Below are positions 48,555 through 58,400 of a stretch of 64,000 bases of DNA, one piece after another; within the stretch, counting starts at the first letter, position 1; each line of letters starts with the position of its first letter. The position numbers were made by a program, and so were the translations under genes. The DNA lies in assembly GCF_003385955.1 (NCBI RefSeq), contig NZ_QRDW01000004.1, positions 62,001 through 126,000 of the forward strand. Reading direction: 5' to 3'. The notes beneath the pieces were generated by a model. It saw only the letters and a list, made by a program, of their open reading frames with translations, was not told the DNA's origin and did not search any database. The stretch is from Aestuariispira insulae. Its GTDB lineage: Bacteria > Pseudomonadota > Alphaproteobacteria > UBA8366 > Aestuariispiraceae.

Positions 48555-49331
48555 TTAGTCTTTCCAGATTTTCCAGGGGGCTTCGCCGGAATCCCACAGG
48601 GATTGTAAGTAGCGTTTTTCACGCAAGGTATCCATTGGCTGCCAGAAGCCCTTATGGGTGAAGGCGGATAATTCTCCTTCGCGGGCCAGCGTTTCCAACG
48701 GCTTGCGTTCCCAGATGCAATCATCGGCGTCAATGAGGTCAATCACGGACGGATCGCAAACAAAATAACCGCCATTGATAACCGCGTTATCCCCCTGGGG
48801 TTTCTCCATGAAATCCGTGATCTGGTTCCCTTCAAGCTTCAGGGCGCCAAATCGGCCCGGCGGAGAGACGGCGGTCATTGTGCATTTCCGACCTTCACGT
48901 TTATGGAACTCAATGCTGGCCGAAACATCGATATCGCCGACACCATCCCCATAGGTGAAAAGGAACGGTTCATCTTTGTCCAGATAGCGTGCTACACGAC
49001 CGAGGCGGCCACCAGTTTGCGATTCCGCGCCCGTATCAACCAGCGTGACGTTCCAGGGTTCCGACTGACTGTTGAGATATTCGATCGAATTATTCGCCAT
49101 ATCCACCCGCAGATCGGAGGAATGAAGGAAGTAATTGGCGAAATACTCCTTGATCATATAGCCCTTATAACCAAGGCAGATAACGAAATCATTGATGCCG
49201 TGGGCAGCATATATTTTCATGATATGCCAGAGAATGGGGCGATCGCCGATCTCTACCATCGGCTTGGGGCGCAGGGATGTTTCTTCCGCGAGCCTGGTGC
49301 CAAGACCGCCTGCAAGAATAACCGCCTTCAT
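48555..49331 (-). CDS. rfbF: Glucose-1-phosphate cytidylyltransferase
   Basis: 258 residues. The N-terminal nucleotide motif [32 protein letters not shown], and [10 protein letters not shown] for metal binding are the RfbF signatures. CTP plus glucose 1-phosphate gives CDP-glucose, entry to CDP-deoxysugars. Overlaps the upstream GT2 stop by 4 bases. The expected next enzyme, CDP-glucose 4,6-dehydratase (RfbG), is not recognisable in this window. Confidence 0.95.
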   Translation of the reverse strand: MKAVILAGGLGTRLAEETSLRPKPMVEIGDRPILWHIMKIYAAHGINDFVICLGYKGYMIKEYFANYFLHSSDLRVDMANNSIEYLNSQSEPWNVTLVDTGAESQTGGRLGRVARYLDKDEPFLFTYGDGVGDIDVSASIEFHKREGRKCTMTAVSPPGRFGALKLEGNQITDFMEKPQGDNAVINGGYFVCDPSVIDLIDADDCIWERKPLETLAREGELSAFTHKGFWQPMDTLREKRYLQSLWDSGEAPWKIWKD

Positions 49332-50290
49332 GGTTTTAAGTCTCCAGCTAAAATTTCATTTGATCCGTTTGCTACGGAGCGCTGTTCCTGGTCTAGGGCC
49401 TTAGCGCCGGCAAGATAGGCGATTGTACCGGCGAAACGGGCCATATCGCGCAGCGCTTTTTCCTTTTTTAGAATCAGGCCGTATCCTATCGCCTTGGGCA
49501 GGAAGCGCAAGGCGTGACGCAGCCCAAGTGACCAGGCGGCACCGGAACCCCTGTATTTATTTTCGATATAGAGCCTAGCCCAGCCATAATTCCAGAATTT
49601 TTCCCATTTGTAATGCAGACTGGGGCGGACCGATCCGCCATTTAGATGCGTAATTTGCGCCTGTGGGACAAGGATCAGACTGAATCCTGCGTGTCGCATG
49701 CGCAGGCAAATGTCATCATCATCGAAATAGAGGAATATCTCAGGATCGAAACCGCCGACTTTTTGGTAGGCCGTCTTGCGGATCAGATTAACCGCTCCGG
49801 AGATGAATTCGGCACAAAGTTCACCGCCTGGCGCAGGTTCTTCGCTGCGCTGATCAAAGGGTTCCGGGAATTTCCTTCGGTGAAACATTGCCACATCATG
49901 GGTCAATTCCAGACTGCCATCCGCATTCTTGTGTTGCGGGCTTATGATGCCTGCCTCCGGGTAACGGTCGGCGGCGTCCAGCAGGGCGGCAACATCGGCA
50001 GGAGTAACAATCGAATCAGGATTCACCATAAGAGTGAATTCGGTTTTGGCGGCGGCCAATCCCTGATTGGCCGCATTTCCATAGCCGACACCCTTGCTAT
50101 TGCGGATGACCCTCGCCTGGGGCGTTTGCCGGGCAACGATTGCCAACGTGTCATCCTGGCTGGCATTGTCGACAACGATGAGATTCTCGGCGGAACGGAA
50201 TTGTTGCAGGCAATCGCCGATGACATGGCCGCCGTTATGGGTAACGGTGACGATCGTGACACGGGACCAGTCCGGAGAGGCTGTCGTCAT
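49328..50290 (-). CDS. Family 2 glycosyltransferase (rhamnosyltransferase-like)
   Basis: 320 residues. [13 protein letters not shown] starts the GT-A fold, [10 protein letters not shown] binds nucleotide, MVNPDS holds the metal motif, and [18 protein letters not shown] is the acceptor-side acidic motif of rhamnosyl/dTDP-sugar transferases (WbbL group). ATG 50290 has AGGA 9 bases upstream; TTG 50299 is an in-frame alternative. It probably transfers the CDP-branch deoxysugar made by the adjoining genes (inference). Confidence 0.9.
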   Translation of the reverse strand: MTTASPDWSRVTIVTVTHNGGHVIGDCLQQFRSAENLIVVDNASQDDTLAIVARQTPQARVIRNSKGVGYGNAANQGLAAAKTEFTLMVNPDSIVTPADVAALLDAADRYPEAGIISPQHKNADGSLELTHDVAMFHRRKFPEPFDQRSEEPAPGGELCAEFISGAVNLIRKTAYQKVGGFDPEIFLYFDDDDICLRMRHAGFSLILVPQAQITHLNGGSVRPSLHYKWEKFWNYGWARLYIENKYRGSGAAWSLGLRHALRFLPKAIGYGLILKKEKALRDMARFAGTIAYLAGAKALDQEQRSVANGSNEILAGDLKP

Positions 50291-50306
50291 CTCTGGCAAT
50301 CCTGCC

Positions 50307-51350
50307 TTAGACCCAAAAGAGTTCTTTATTCAGCATGCCTGAGTTTTGGTGACTGTTCAGCATGTTGAGGCGCATGAGATTGGATGCCCGGAACTCAGCA
50401 TCCTTAAATCCGACAGCTGTCAGCCCGGCCTGCAAACCTCGGATTGCATCTTCCAGGGAAACCTGGGGCGTGTATCCTTGGGCCAACTCAGAGAATTTCG
50501 AAAAATCCACCTTGTAGGTACGCTTATCCGGCATGGCATCCTGGTTAATGGAAACATCAACGCCAGGAATGATATCCGCGACCGCATGGGCGAGATCCCG
50601 GATCTGGTAGTTCCAGCGGTCAGAACCAGTATTGAGTGCCAGGAAGGGCGTATCGGCATCCGACTGAATGGCCCATTCAATCGCACGTGCCATGTCATCA
50701 ACATGGATGAGCGGTCGCCAGGGGGTGCCGTCACTTAGAATGGTGATGGTGCCCGTGGCGATCGCGGAGGCCACAAAATCGTTTAAGACCAAATCGAGGC
50801 GCAGGCGGTCACTCCAGCCGCAGGCTGTTGCAAAGCGAAGGCAAGTGACTTTGAAATCATCATCAGCAAGCTCGGCCAGGGCTTCTTCCATGGCGATTTT
50901 GGACCGGGCATAAGCTGTAACCGGGTTTAACGGTGCTTTTTCGTCGCATGCCTTGTCCGGTCCGGCTCCATATACGCTGCAGCTGGAAGCAAAGACGAAC
51001 CTTTTGACGCCTGCGGCTTTCGCAGCTCTTGCAATCTCGACCGAGGCTTCAATATTGATCTCGGCCGTCACCTGTTCATATGCATTTCCAATCGGATCAT
51101 TGGAAATCGCGGCAAGATGCACGACGGCATCAATGCCATCCATGATTTGATTCGGATAGTTACGAATATCGCCAAAATACTGTGCTTTTAACTGGCGCTC
51201 CGGCAGGCCGTCCTTGGTCGTCAGGCAGTGGGCAAAATAACCGGTGTCAAACCCATGGAGACAATAGTCTTCCTTGGAAGACATCAGATGCTTTGTCAGA
51301 GGGGGCCCGATATAACCCATGTTGCCGTTGATCAGGATGTTTTTTGTCAT
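50307..51350 (-). CDS. NAD-dependent epimerase/dehydratase
   Basis: 347-residue extended SDR. NAD motif NGNMGYIGPPLTKHL, ASSCSVYGAG for the catalytic Ser/Thr strand and YARSKIAMEE for Tyr-x3-Lys. Closest by eye to UDP-glucose 4-epimerase-like and related nucleotide-sugar proteins. It lacks the obvious marks of CDP-glucose 4,6-dehydratase, though that role cannot be excluded. Lies 16 bases upstream of the GT2 gene. Confidence 0.85.
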   Translation of the reverse strand: MTKNILINGNMGYIGPPLTKHLMSSKEDYCLHGFDTGYFAHCLTTKDGLPERQLKAQYFGDIRNYPNQIMDGIDAVVHLAAISNDPIGNAYEQVTAEINIEASVEIARAAKAAGVKRFVFASSCSVYGAGPDKACDEKAPLNPVTAYARSKIAMEEALAELADDDFKVTCLRFATACGWSDRLRLDLVLNDFVASAIATGTITILSDGTPWRPLIHVDDMARAIEWAIQSDADTPFLALNTGSDRWNYQIRDLAHAVADIIPGVDVSINQDAMPDKRTYKVDFSKFSELAQGYTPQVSLEDAIRGLQAGLTAVGFKDAEFRASNLMRLNMLNSHQNSGMLNKELFWV

Positions 51351-51420
51351 GGGAAATCGCCAATGCCTCTTCGAATGGTTCGAATGATACTATGGGTAAT
51401 ATCGGCCGGGGGTAGGGGCG

Positions 51421-52134
51421 TCAAGACTGGCTGAAACGCTTTTCTAGTGACCGGACAATTCGGTAAAGATGAGATCGAAAATGGCTCTTGGTCCGAAAGA
51501 AAGTTCTTTTTTCTTCCTGGCTCAGAATATGGGGCGTGAATCCCGTTTTCCAAACAATATAGGGTAGGCTGAGCTGGTCGCGATGCGAGACCCGATTTAT
51601 CTCCTGCCACCAGGCATTGGAAAGCGCAACCACCTCGGGATGATTGTGCCTTCGGATAAGCAGATTGTTTTCCATCAGTGGACTTTGTTCCGGGAAGCCG
51701 AGATTTTCATAAGATCTTTGTTGCGTGCTTAAAAGCACAGGATCGGATTTCCCATGCCGGATACATTCCTGAAATTCTGTGTCCATGTAAGGATGTTTCG
51801 GATGCTGTGCAGTTACGAAATCCGGCCATCCAATGCGATTAAGGATCTGGTCAGGATTGCTGACGAGATAGGCATTCCCGTCAATGTAAAGCGAGTAATC
51901 ATAATCGGGCAGGAATAAGTGAGGAAGTATTTTTGGCAGACGCGAATAACGAAAACCATCATATCCCCAATCGTCATATTTCACGATCTTCCAGTTTGAC
52001 AGCCCCAGTTTGCCCAAAATGGGAAGTCTTTTGCCGTCCGTGAAGCAGATATAATCCCATCCTGGATATTGAGGCTGCTCCAGCAATTTATCATAGCCGT
52101 TAACAATCACGGTGAAGATGGCTTTTCGGGACAT
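51421..52134 (-). CDS. TOD1/MUCI70-like (DUF616) glycosyltransferase
   Basis: 237 residues with no signal peptide. YDKLLEQP, WDYICFTDG, YSRLPKILPHLFLPDYDYS and LYIDGNAYL, with an Asp-x-Asn in place of a plain DxD, match the DUF616 fold known from plant TOD1/MUCI70 proteins and from bacterial capsule loci. Probable sugar transferase of the surface-glycan operon; donor and acceptor unknown. First gene of the minus-strand cluster, divergent from asnB. Confidence 0.72.
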   Translation of the reverse strand: MSRKAIFTVIVNGYDKLLEQPQYPGWDYICFTDGKRLPILGKLGLSNWKIVKYDDWGYDGFRYSRLPKILPHLFLPDYDYSLYIDGNAYLVSNPDQILNRIGWPDFVTAQHPKHPYMDTEFQECIRHGKSDPVLLSTQQRSYENLGFPEQSPLMENNLLIRRHNHPEVVALSNAWWQEINRVSHRDQLSLPYIVWKTGFTPHILSQEEKRTFFRTKSHFRSHLYRIVRSLEKRFSQS

Positions 52135-52263
52135 GAATATGCTTCCACAAAGAGGGAGCTGCCTATTTAGTCGCTACTCGTTGAGTTCTCAACCCTGTCA
52201 TTGTCATTTTAACCGATCTGAGGCACAACCTTTGGACCCTTTCTTAACAGATTGAATAATGAA

Positions 52264-54159
52264 ATGTGTGGTTTCGCTGGTTTTGTCACTTCTTCTTCAA
52301 AAATCGGCCGTGAAGAGTGGATTGACCGTTTGTCTTCTGCTGGCATGGCAATGGCTCATCGGGGGCCTGATGACCAGGATTTATGGCTTGAACCCGATTT
52401 AAGGGCGGGGCTGAGTTTTCGGCGTCTTGCGATTCGTGATTTGTCTGAAAGTGGTCGACAGCCAATGGAATCCCATTGTGAACGTTATGTGATCGCGTTC
52501 AATGGAGAGATTTACAATCATGAGGACCTCCGCCGGGAATTGGAACAGACCGTGCAGGTGAAATGGCGTGGCCATTCGGATACTGAGACGTTGTTAACGG
52601 CGATCGCCTGCTGGGGACCGGATGTCGCCTTGACGCGCCTTGACGGGATGTTCGCATTTGCGCTGTGGGATCGGCGGGACAGGACGATGTTCTTTGCGCG
52701 TGATCGGTTTGGAGAAAAACCGCTTTATTGGGGCTTACAGGGTGGATGCCTATATTTCGGTTCGGAATTGAAAGCTATGCCGGAGCTGGGCCTTTGTTCC
52801 GGTGATTTGGATGAAAAGGCAATCGCTCAGTTTTTCCGCTATCGATATATTCCGGCACCACAAACCATTTTCAAAGGCGTTAATAAACTGCGCGCTGGCG
52901 AGGTGTTGAAGGCTCGATGGACGGAAGAGGGGCTTGATACCGAGTTGGAATTCTATTGGCGTTCCACGTGTGAGGCGTCAGCTGTTGCGACGAGAAAAAA
53001 TCCTGCCGATAGCGAGACGGTTGAAAATCTGTTGAAAACGTCTGTTGAGGGCCGTTTGAATTCTGATGTTCCACTAGGTGCCTTTTTGTCAGGCGGAATC
53101 GATTCCTCCCTCACCGTTGCACTGGCCCGACAATTGGATCCTGGTCTCAAGACCTATACCATTCGGTTTGAAGACAGCCGCTTCAATGAAGCTGATCATG
53201 CAATGGCCGTGGCCCGTCATCTGGAGACCGACCATCATGAACTGACGGTGACGGAGCAAGATGCGCTTGCCTGTGTGGCCTCCCTTTCTTCCGTTTATGA
53301 TGAACCGTTCGCAGACCCGTCCCAGATTCCGACCATTCTGTTATGCAGAAAGGCAAAAGAGCATGTCACAGTGGCACTTTCGGGGGATGGCGGAGACGAG
53401 TTTTTTGCCGGCTATAGCCGCTATGCGCGGATCTTGAATAGATGGGAAGGCCGTCCTCCTGCATGGATGCGCAAGGGATATGCATGGGCTTCGTCTCTGC
53501 CGGTATCAGGATTGGGTAAGTCGGGTGAAAAGATATTCCGCACATTCATGAATGGTCGGGCGGAAACGCTGGAAGAATACGCCCAGAACGAAGTTGGGTT
53601 TTGGCGCTCTGGTGTTCCCGTACGGGATATTGCAGCGGGCGAGAGGCACCTGTTTTTATCGGCTTGGCCGGGGGCGGATGACCTGGCTGATTTTGATGGC
53701 ATTAAACGCCAGATGATTTCAGATGCGATGGTGTATTTGCCCGATGATTTGCAGGTGAAGGTGGACAGGGCGGCCATGGCCTGCAGCCTGGAGGTTCGAA
53801 CTCCCTTTCTTAACCAGCAACTCGCCCGGGCGGCCTGGTCCATATCGACCGACAATCATATGGATCCAACCCATGGATCAAAGAGTATCTTAAAACAGAT
53901 ACTCTATCGCCATGTGCCAAGAGAATTGGTCGATAGACCGAAACAGGGATTTGATGTCCCGTTGCGCGAATGGCTGCGCGGCGCGCTGAAAAGCTGGGGT
54001 GAGGAGCTATTGAACGAGTGTGATTCAACCATCCACGATATCGTCGATGTAGCGCGTATCCGTCGGGTATGGGCTTGGCACCAGGCCGGTGGTCGCCGCG
54101 AGGGAGACCTCTGGCCGGCCCTGGTGTTTCTCGATTGGTGGCGACGTTGGCAGGCCTAG
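52264..54159 (+). CDS. asnB: Asparagine synthetase B (glutamine-hydrolysing)
   Basis: 631 residues. The ATG at 52264 puts Cys at position 2 (MCGFAGF), the nucleophile of the Ntn glutaminase domain; an upstream in-frame start at 52252 would bury it. The synthetase domain has the ATP-binding PP-loop FLSGGIDSS and ALSGDGGDEFFAGY. In polysaccharide loci such paralogues (WbpS/exosortase-associated AsnB type) can amidate sugars or other substrates rather than make free asparagine. It converges with the cytochrome gene, overlapping it by 4 bases. Confidence 0.92.
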   Translation: MCGFAGFVTSSSKIGREEWIDRLSSAGMAMAHRGPDDQDLWLEPDLRAGLSFRRLAIRDLSESGRQPMESHCERYVIAFNGEIYNHEDLRRELEQTVQVKWRGHSDTETLLTAIACWGPDVALTRLDGMFAFALWDRRDRTMFFARDRFGEKPLYWGLQGGCLYFGSELKAMPELGLCSGDLDEKAIAQFFRYRYIPAPQTIFKGVNKLRAGEVLKARWTEEGLDTELEFYWRSTCEASAVATRKNPADSETVENLLKTSVEGRLNSDVPLGAFLSGGIDSSLTVALARQLDPGLKTYTIRFEDSRFNEADHAMAVARHLETDHHELTVTEQDALACVASLSSVYDEPFADPSQIPTILLCRKAKEHVTVALSGDGGDEFFAGYSRYARILNRWEGRPPAWMRKGYAWASSLPVSGLGKSGEKIFRTFMNGRAETLEEYAQNEVGFWRSGVPVRDIAAGERHLFLSAWPGADDLADFDGIKRQMISDAMVYLPDDLQVKVDRAAMACSLEVRTPFLNQQLARAAWSISTDNHMDPTHGSKSILKQILYRHVPRELVDRPKQGFDVPLREWLRGALKSWGEELLNECDSTIHDIVDVARIRRVWAWHQAGGRREGDLWPALVFLDWWRRWQA

Positions 54160-55118
54160 GGCCTGCCGGTGATCGGCATCAGCTGACAGCTTGGTTGATC
54201 TGGGTTGCTGCAACAGGATGCAAGGTCAGAAACAGATTTTTTATAGATCGTGTCCCAGGCTTCCTTTGAATGAAAGTTTCCGGCGGGCATCCAGTGGCTG
54301 CCCGGATAATCCAGCGCCCAATCATCGCCATTTTGCGGGTGGATGACGCCGGCCGATTCTAAAATGCCCTGCCGGCAAGTGAATTCTGACCCAATCCTAT
54401 GGCAGCCGATACATGTATTGCCGCGTGTTGTGATGGACTTGGGTTTTGCCCATTTTCGAAAAGCCTCCCCGATGTCATTGGCATACCAGCCAAAGGGGTC
54501 GGTCGGTACCTGATGCCAAACCTGACCGATGAAGGGGCTGTACATGAAAGGATCGCTATCATGGCAGTCACCGCAATCGGCAGAGGCGGTCTTTTCCGGG
54601 CTGTTCCAGAAGGCACGGGCGGACACATGGCCCGGCGGCGGAGAGACTTCATTGGGCGGCGGTACGCGTGTGGCATCAAAGCCGTTCGCATCCTTGGCTT
54701 CGGCCTGGAACCAGCAAGTGCTGCCCGTCACCACATCATGGGCAATGATATCAATCTCGTCAAAATAAGGACTGTCGGCGGTCCGGATCTTCTTTTGCCG
54801 GCAAAGCGCCGTAATCTGGGCATTGTCGTCGGAAATCAGCAATGCCCTGGAGAAGGGAACGCATTGCCCGTCGGACTCAGGGCCAAGGGGCAGCAGGGAA
54901 GGGCGATCGCAATCCATGCCGGGAAAATAACTATCCGGCGTTTTGCCACCCACCGTGATGGGAATAATTTCCCCATCCAGACAATTGAAAGCTGGGATCT
55001 GGGCGATGGCGGCCGCACATTGATTGCCATAATCTATAATGTCTTCCGCAGCAGAGATCGCGGTGAAACCGAGCGCGGACAAGCCCGCAAAAGCGGTAAT
55101 CGCAAGTTTCTTTATCAT
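54156..55118 (-). CDS. Periplasmic c-type cytochrome
   Basis: 320 residues. Signal peptide over about residues 1-23 (cleavage near AISA). Two haem c attachment motifs, CGDCH (182-186) and CIGCH (236-240), show it is exported and haem-loaded; the remaining about 12 Cys may form disulfides. I do not recognise a named family. Translationally coupled to the 2Fe-2S subunit (ATGA overlap), so it is probably the electron acceptor of the molybdenum hydroxylase encoded upstream. Converges with asnB. Confidence 0.85.
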   Translation of the reverse strand: MIKKLAITAFAGLSALGFTAISAAEDIIDYGNQCAAAIAQIPAFNCLDGEIIPITVGGKTPDSYFPGMDCDRPSLLPLGPESDGQCVPFSRALLISDDNAQITALCRQKKIRTADSPYFDEIDIIAHDVVTGSTCWFQAEAKDANGFDATRVPPPNEVSPPPGHVSARAFWNSPEKTASADCGDCHDSDPFMYSPFIGQVWHQVPTDPFGWYANDIGEAFRKWAKPKSITTRGNTCIGCHRIGSEFTCRQGILESAGVIHPQNGDDWALDYPGSHWMPAGNFHSKEAWDTIYKKSVSDLASCCSNPDQPSCQLMPITGRP

Positions 55119-55633
55119 GCTACCAACCCCGGGCTGTTAAGGATGACCTGTTTAATGGCCCGGTAGTACCGGACATAACCGGTGCAGCGACAGATATGAT
55201 CGCCAAGCCAGTTATCGATAAAGGGGTCAAGATCCTCCATCTTGACCGGACTGCGCCGCAATCGGTCCATCATCACTGTGGCGGCCATGACAAATCCCGG
55301 TGTGCAATAGCCGCATTGGAACGCGAAATTGGTCAGCAAGGCTTCCTGAAGGGCATTCGGGTGCCCGTCAACGGACTGGCCTTCGACAGTGAGGATATCA
55401 ACACCCTCCAACTCTGAAACCGGTGTTGAACAGGATAACATCGGTTCCAGGGGGGCCTGCGGATGGCGGCGCACGGCGACCGTGCAAGCCCGGCAGACAC
55501 CGATCCCACAGCAGAATTTTGTACCGGTCTGGCCAAGGTCTTCCTGCAGGAAATCCACCAGGGGCAGGTCAGGTTCATCGCCCGGGGCGGTGACCGGTTT
55601 GCCATTCACGGAAAAACGGATGTCCTTGCTCAT
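55115..55633 (-). CDS. 2Fe-2S subunit of molybdenum hydroxylase (IorA-like)
   Basis: 172 residues. The N-terminal plant-type 2Fe-2S cluster uses Cys42, Cys47, Cys50 and Cys68; the alpha-helical second cluster uses Cys107, Cys110, Cys148 and Cys150 (CGYCTPG, CRCTGY). ATG 55633 has GGAGG upstream and overlaps the large-subunit stop as ATGA. Transfers electrons from the molybdenum centre. No FAD subunit gene accompanies it, as in isoquinoline 1-oxidoreductase-type enzymes. Confidence 0.94.
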   Translation of the reverse strand: MSKDIRFSVNGKPVTAPGDEPDLPLVDFLQEDLGQTGTKFCCGIGVCRACTVAVRRHPQAPLEPMLSCSTPVSELEGVDILTVEGQSVDGHPNALQEALLTNFAFQCGYCTPGFVMAATVMMDRLRRSPVKMEDLDPFIDNWLGDHICRCTGYVRYYRAIKQVILNSPGLVA

Positions 55634-58302
55634 GCCAGTGCCTCCAGGATTTTTGCATTTGTGATCGGCAAGTCTCGGAAGCGCTTGCCTGTGGCATCCG
55701 CCAGGGCGTTTGCAATGGCCGGTGCCACCGAACACATCACCGCTTCGGCGATTCCTTTGGCGGTCCGATCCCCTGGCAGCGGCAGGAGCGTTTCCAGATT
55801 GAGATCGTGGATCGGTACATCACTGGCAAGCGGCACATGATAGCGGTTCAGGTTCCAGTTTCCGGCGGCGGGTCCGGAAAGGCCGGGAGGCATATCTTCC
55901 AGTAGGGTATAACCGATGGCCATGGCGATACCGCCCTCGCTTTGTCCCTCCACCAGATCCTTGGTGATAATCCGGCCGGCATTGAGAATGCTGATGGAAT
56001 TGAGGATCCGCACCTGGCCGCTAGAGGGATCGACTGTCAGCGCGATCAGGTTGCCACAGGGGGCGAATGTGGTTCTGGAATAGCGCGCCGATTCATCACT
56101 GGGATAAACGCCATTTTGCCGGTTCACCAGAATAGGCGAGAAGGAGCCCGCCTTGAACAGGCCCAGTGCATCGATGGCAAAACGATAGGGGCGGTTGCCG
56201 ATCTGATATTCCGCCTGAACCCATTCCGCCTGGAAATAGGCATGGATCATGGCACCGGCATAGCCGTCATTGTCATAGATCCAGCGGGCGATCTCACTGA
56301 GGTCCAAGGGCCGGTTGCCGGGCGAAGTCAGTGCGCCGTTACGCCATCTAATGGACCTGCGGTCCACGTCTTTTTTCCAAAGAGCATTTGCCGCAGGCAG
56401 AATGGCGGTTTCCAGCAGAACAAGGCTCGCCTGCTCAATGGCGTGTACCTGATGGAAGGCTGTCAGGCAGGCGCTGGATGAGCCGGATACCTTCTTCACC
56501 CAGCGCGGATTGTCCCAGCCAGGATTGGCGCCGTCATAGCCGCTTTGAAGTTGCAACTGATTGAAGGACGCCGCATCCCCCATGGTGATCACATCGGCAT
56601 TGCGCCCGAGATAGGTCGCGGTCACGACGGCCAGCGTGGTGGCAGAGCCATTGCCCATATCGACCGCGTTGCTGGTAACTTGCAGGCTTCCATCAGGACC
56701 AAGCGAAACATAGCCGAGCATACCGTCGCCCGATGTGCCATAGGCCTGGTTTGATAGGGCAAAACCAACGCCATAGAGCTGGCCATCGCCGGTATGTTTC
56801 TGTCGTTCCTTATCCCGATCACGCCAGACGGGATGATGGGCGGCCTTGTCCAGGATCTCACCAAGACGCAACTCTTCCAGGATTGGTCCGCCGACAACGG
56901 TATTCATACCGCGTTTCAGCATATTCATCCGGCGAAGCTCGATTGCATCAATGGCCAGGGACTCAGCCGCCTCATCCATCAATGTCTCGGTCGCGAAAAA
57001 CGCCTGCGGACCGCCAAAACCTCTTTGCGAGCCACCGGTTACATTCACCGAATGGTGGGCTTCGGCCTTGATGACTGATTGTGGGATCTCATAACCGCCG
57101 CCAACGCAAAGGCCAGCCAACTGTGCTACATAAGGGCTAAGATTCTTCCGACCGCCACCGTCAAAATCCATGCGTGCGTTCAAGGCTTGCATCTGGCCCT
57201 TTTTGTCGAAGACAAGGGATTGGCTGATGTCACATGCATGACGTTTCAGGCCTGCCTGGAACTGCTCGAACCTGTCCTGGGCAATGCGCACAGGTCCATT
57301 GGCGTAAACGGCGGCGATGGCCAGATAGAGGGTGAATATGGATTTGTCACGGCCGCCAAATCCGCCGCCCGGATAACAGGAGGTTAGATTGACCGTTTTA
57401 ATGGGATTGTGGCTGTTATCGGAGGAAAAAATATCCAAGGCGCTGGAAATGTCACCATCGGGCGATTGGGTACCCAGAACCAGGCTGAGGCTGGCTTTAT
57501 TCCTGTCATACCAGGCAATACCGGCTTCCGGTTCCATGAACATGGGATCCATGGCCTGCATGGAGAAATCCGCCTGGAACTGAACCCATTCGCCGCTGGC
57601 GGTTTTGTTGGCGATCTCGGCATTGATGGCATTTTCAACCGTCCGCGCCTCTTTGGTGTAATCCTTGTCGCCACCGTTTAACGTGTAGGAAAAAAGGTCT
57701 TTACCGCCTGTCGGAGAGGCTTTGCGCACATAATCGGTTAGCGGGGTATATTCCACCGGTGGGGAGGGGCTGGTCTGCGCGCCATATTGTTGGATCGCGT
57801 TGTTAAACTGTAGTCGCTTTTTTGCCCGGCGATAGGATTTACGATCCTTAAAAATCAGGAAGGCGACCGGCTGGCCCAGGTAATCTGGTACATTGCCCGC
57901 CACAACCACATAATCATAGTTGATGCCATAGGGCAGGATGATACCGTCTTGAAGTATCTGTTGACCGGTCACGATGGTTTCCGGCTGCAATTCCGGCGGA
58001 AGTCCGGAGAGGTCCAGGCCATTGAAGGGTCGGTCCGCATGAACCGCGCGGATGATCATCACCGGCCGTTCAGCTTGCGGCCAGCCTGGCATGTCGGTGG
58101 CATGATAATCCCTGGCATAAACTTTCCGGCCCAGCACTTTGTCCAGACCGTCGATCCGAAAGCGGGCCTCACCCGGTCCTTTGGCCCAATGGGCCGGCGC
58201 CGGGGTGATAGATGCTTCCAGGGCTTTGAAAGGGAAGGGTAAAAGATTGAGGGCGACCGCACCGCCCGCGGTCTTGAGCATGGTCCGTCGTGTGATTTGC
58301 AA
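55630..58302 (-). CDS. Xanthine-dehydrogenase-family Mo-binding subunit, Tat-exported (IorB-like)
   Basis: 890 residues. N-terminus ITRRTMLKTAGGAVAL is a twin-arginine signal, so the folded enzyme goes to the periplasm. The body belongs to the aldehyde oxidase/xanthine dehydrogenase superfamily, single-chain IorB type: GGSQRGFGGPQAFFATE, GGGFGGRD, and near the C-terminus GQSEGGIAMAIG with the expected Glu. Reaction is probably hydroxylation of an N-heterocycle or oxidation of an aldehyde. First gene of the three-gene operon with the 2Fe-2S protein and a cytochrome. Confidence 0.93.
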   Translation of the reverse strand: MQITRRTMLKTAGGAVALNLLPFPFKALEASITPAPAHWAKGPGEARFRIDGLDKVLGRKVYARDYHATDMPGWPQAERPVMIIRAVHADRPFNGLDLSGLPPELQPETIVTGQQILQDGIILPYGINYDYVVVAGNVPDYLGQPVAFLIFKDRKSYRRAKKRLQFNNAIQQYGAQTSPSPPVEYTPLTDYVRKASPTGGKDLFSYTLNGGDKDYTKEARTVENAINAEIANKTASGEWVQFQADFSMQAMDPMFMEPEAGIAWYDRNKASLSLVLGTQSPDGDISSALDIFSSDNSHNPIKTVNLTSCYPGGGFGGRDKSIFTLYLAIAAVYANGPVRIAQDRFEQFQAGLKRHACDISQSLVFDKKGQMQALNARMDFDGGGRKNLSPYVAQLAGLCVGGGYEIPQSVIKAEAHHSVNVTGGSQRGFGGPQAFFATETLMDEAAESLAIDAIELRRMNMLKRGMNTVVGGPILEELRLGEILDKAAHHPVWRDRDKERQKHTGDGQLYGVGFALSNQAYGTSGDGMLGYVSLGPDGSLQVTSNAVDMGNGSATTLAVVTATYLGRNADVITMGDAASFNQLQLQSGYDGANPGWDNPRWVKKVSGSSSACLTAFHQVHAIEQASLVLLETAILPAANALWKKDVDRRSIRWRNGALTSPGNRPLDLSEIARWIYDNDGYAGAMIHAYFQAEWVQAEYQIGNRPYRFAIDALGLFKAGSFSPILVNRQNGVYPSDESARYSRTTFAPCGNLIALTVDPSSGQVRILNSISILNAGRIITKDLVEGQSEGGIAMAIGYTLLEDMPPGLSGPAAGNWNLNRYHVPLASDVPIHDLNLETLLPLPGDRTAKGIAEAVMCSVAPAIANALADATGKRFRDLPITNAKILEALA

Positions 58303-58400
58303 CAGCCTGATCCCGTTTTATTGTTTTCACTGGTGACAGTGTATTTGCAAAATCATAGCACGTAAAAGTTGATTCTGGTCAACTGATTATTGTTTTAATT

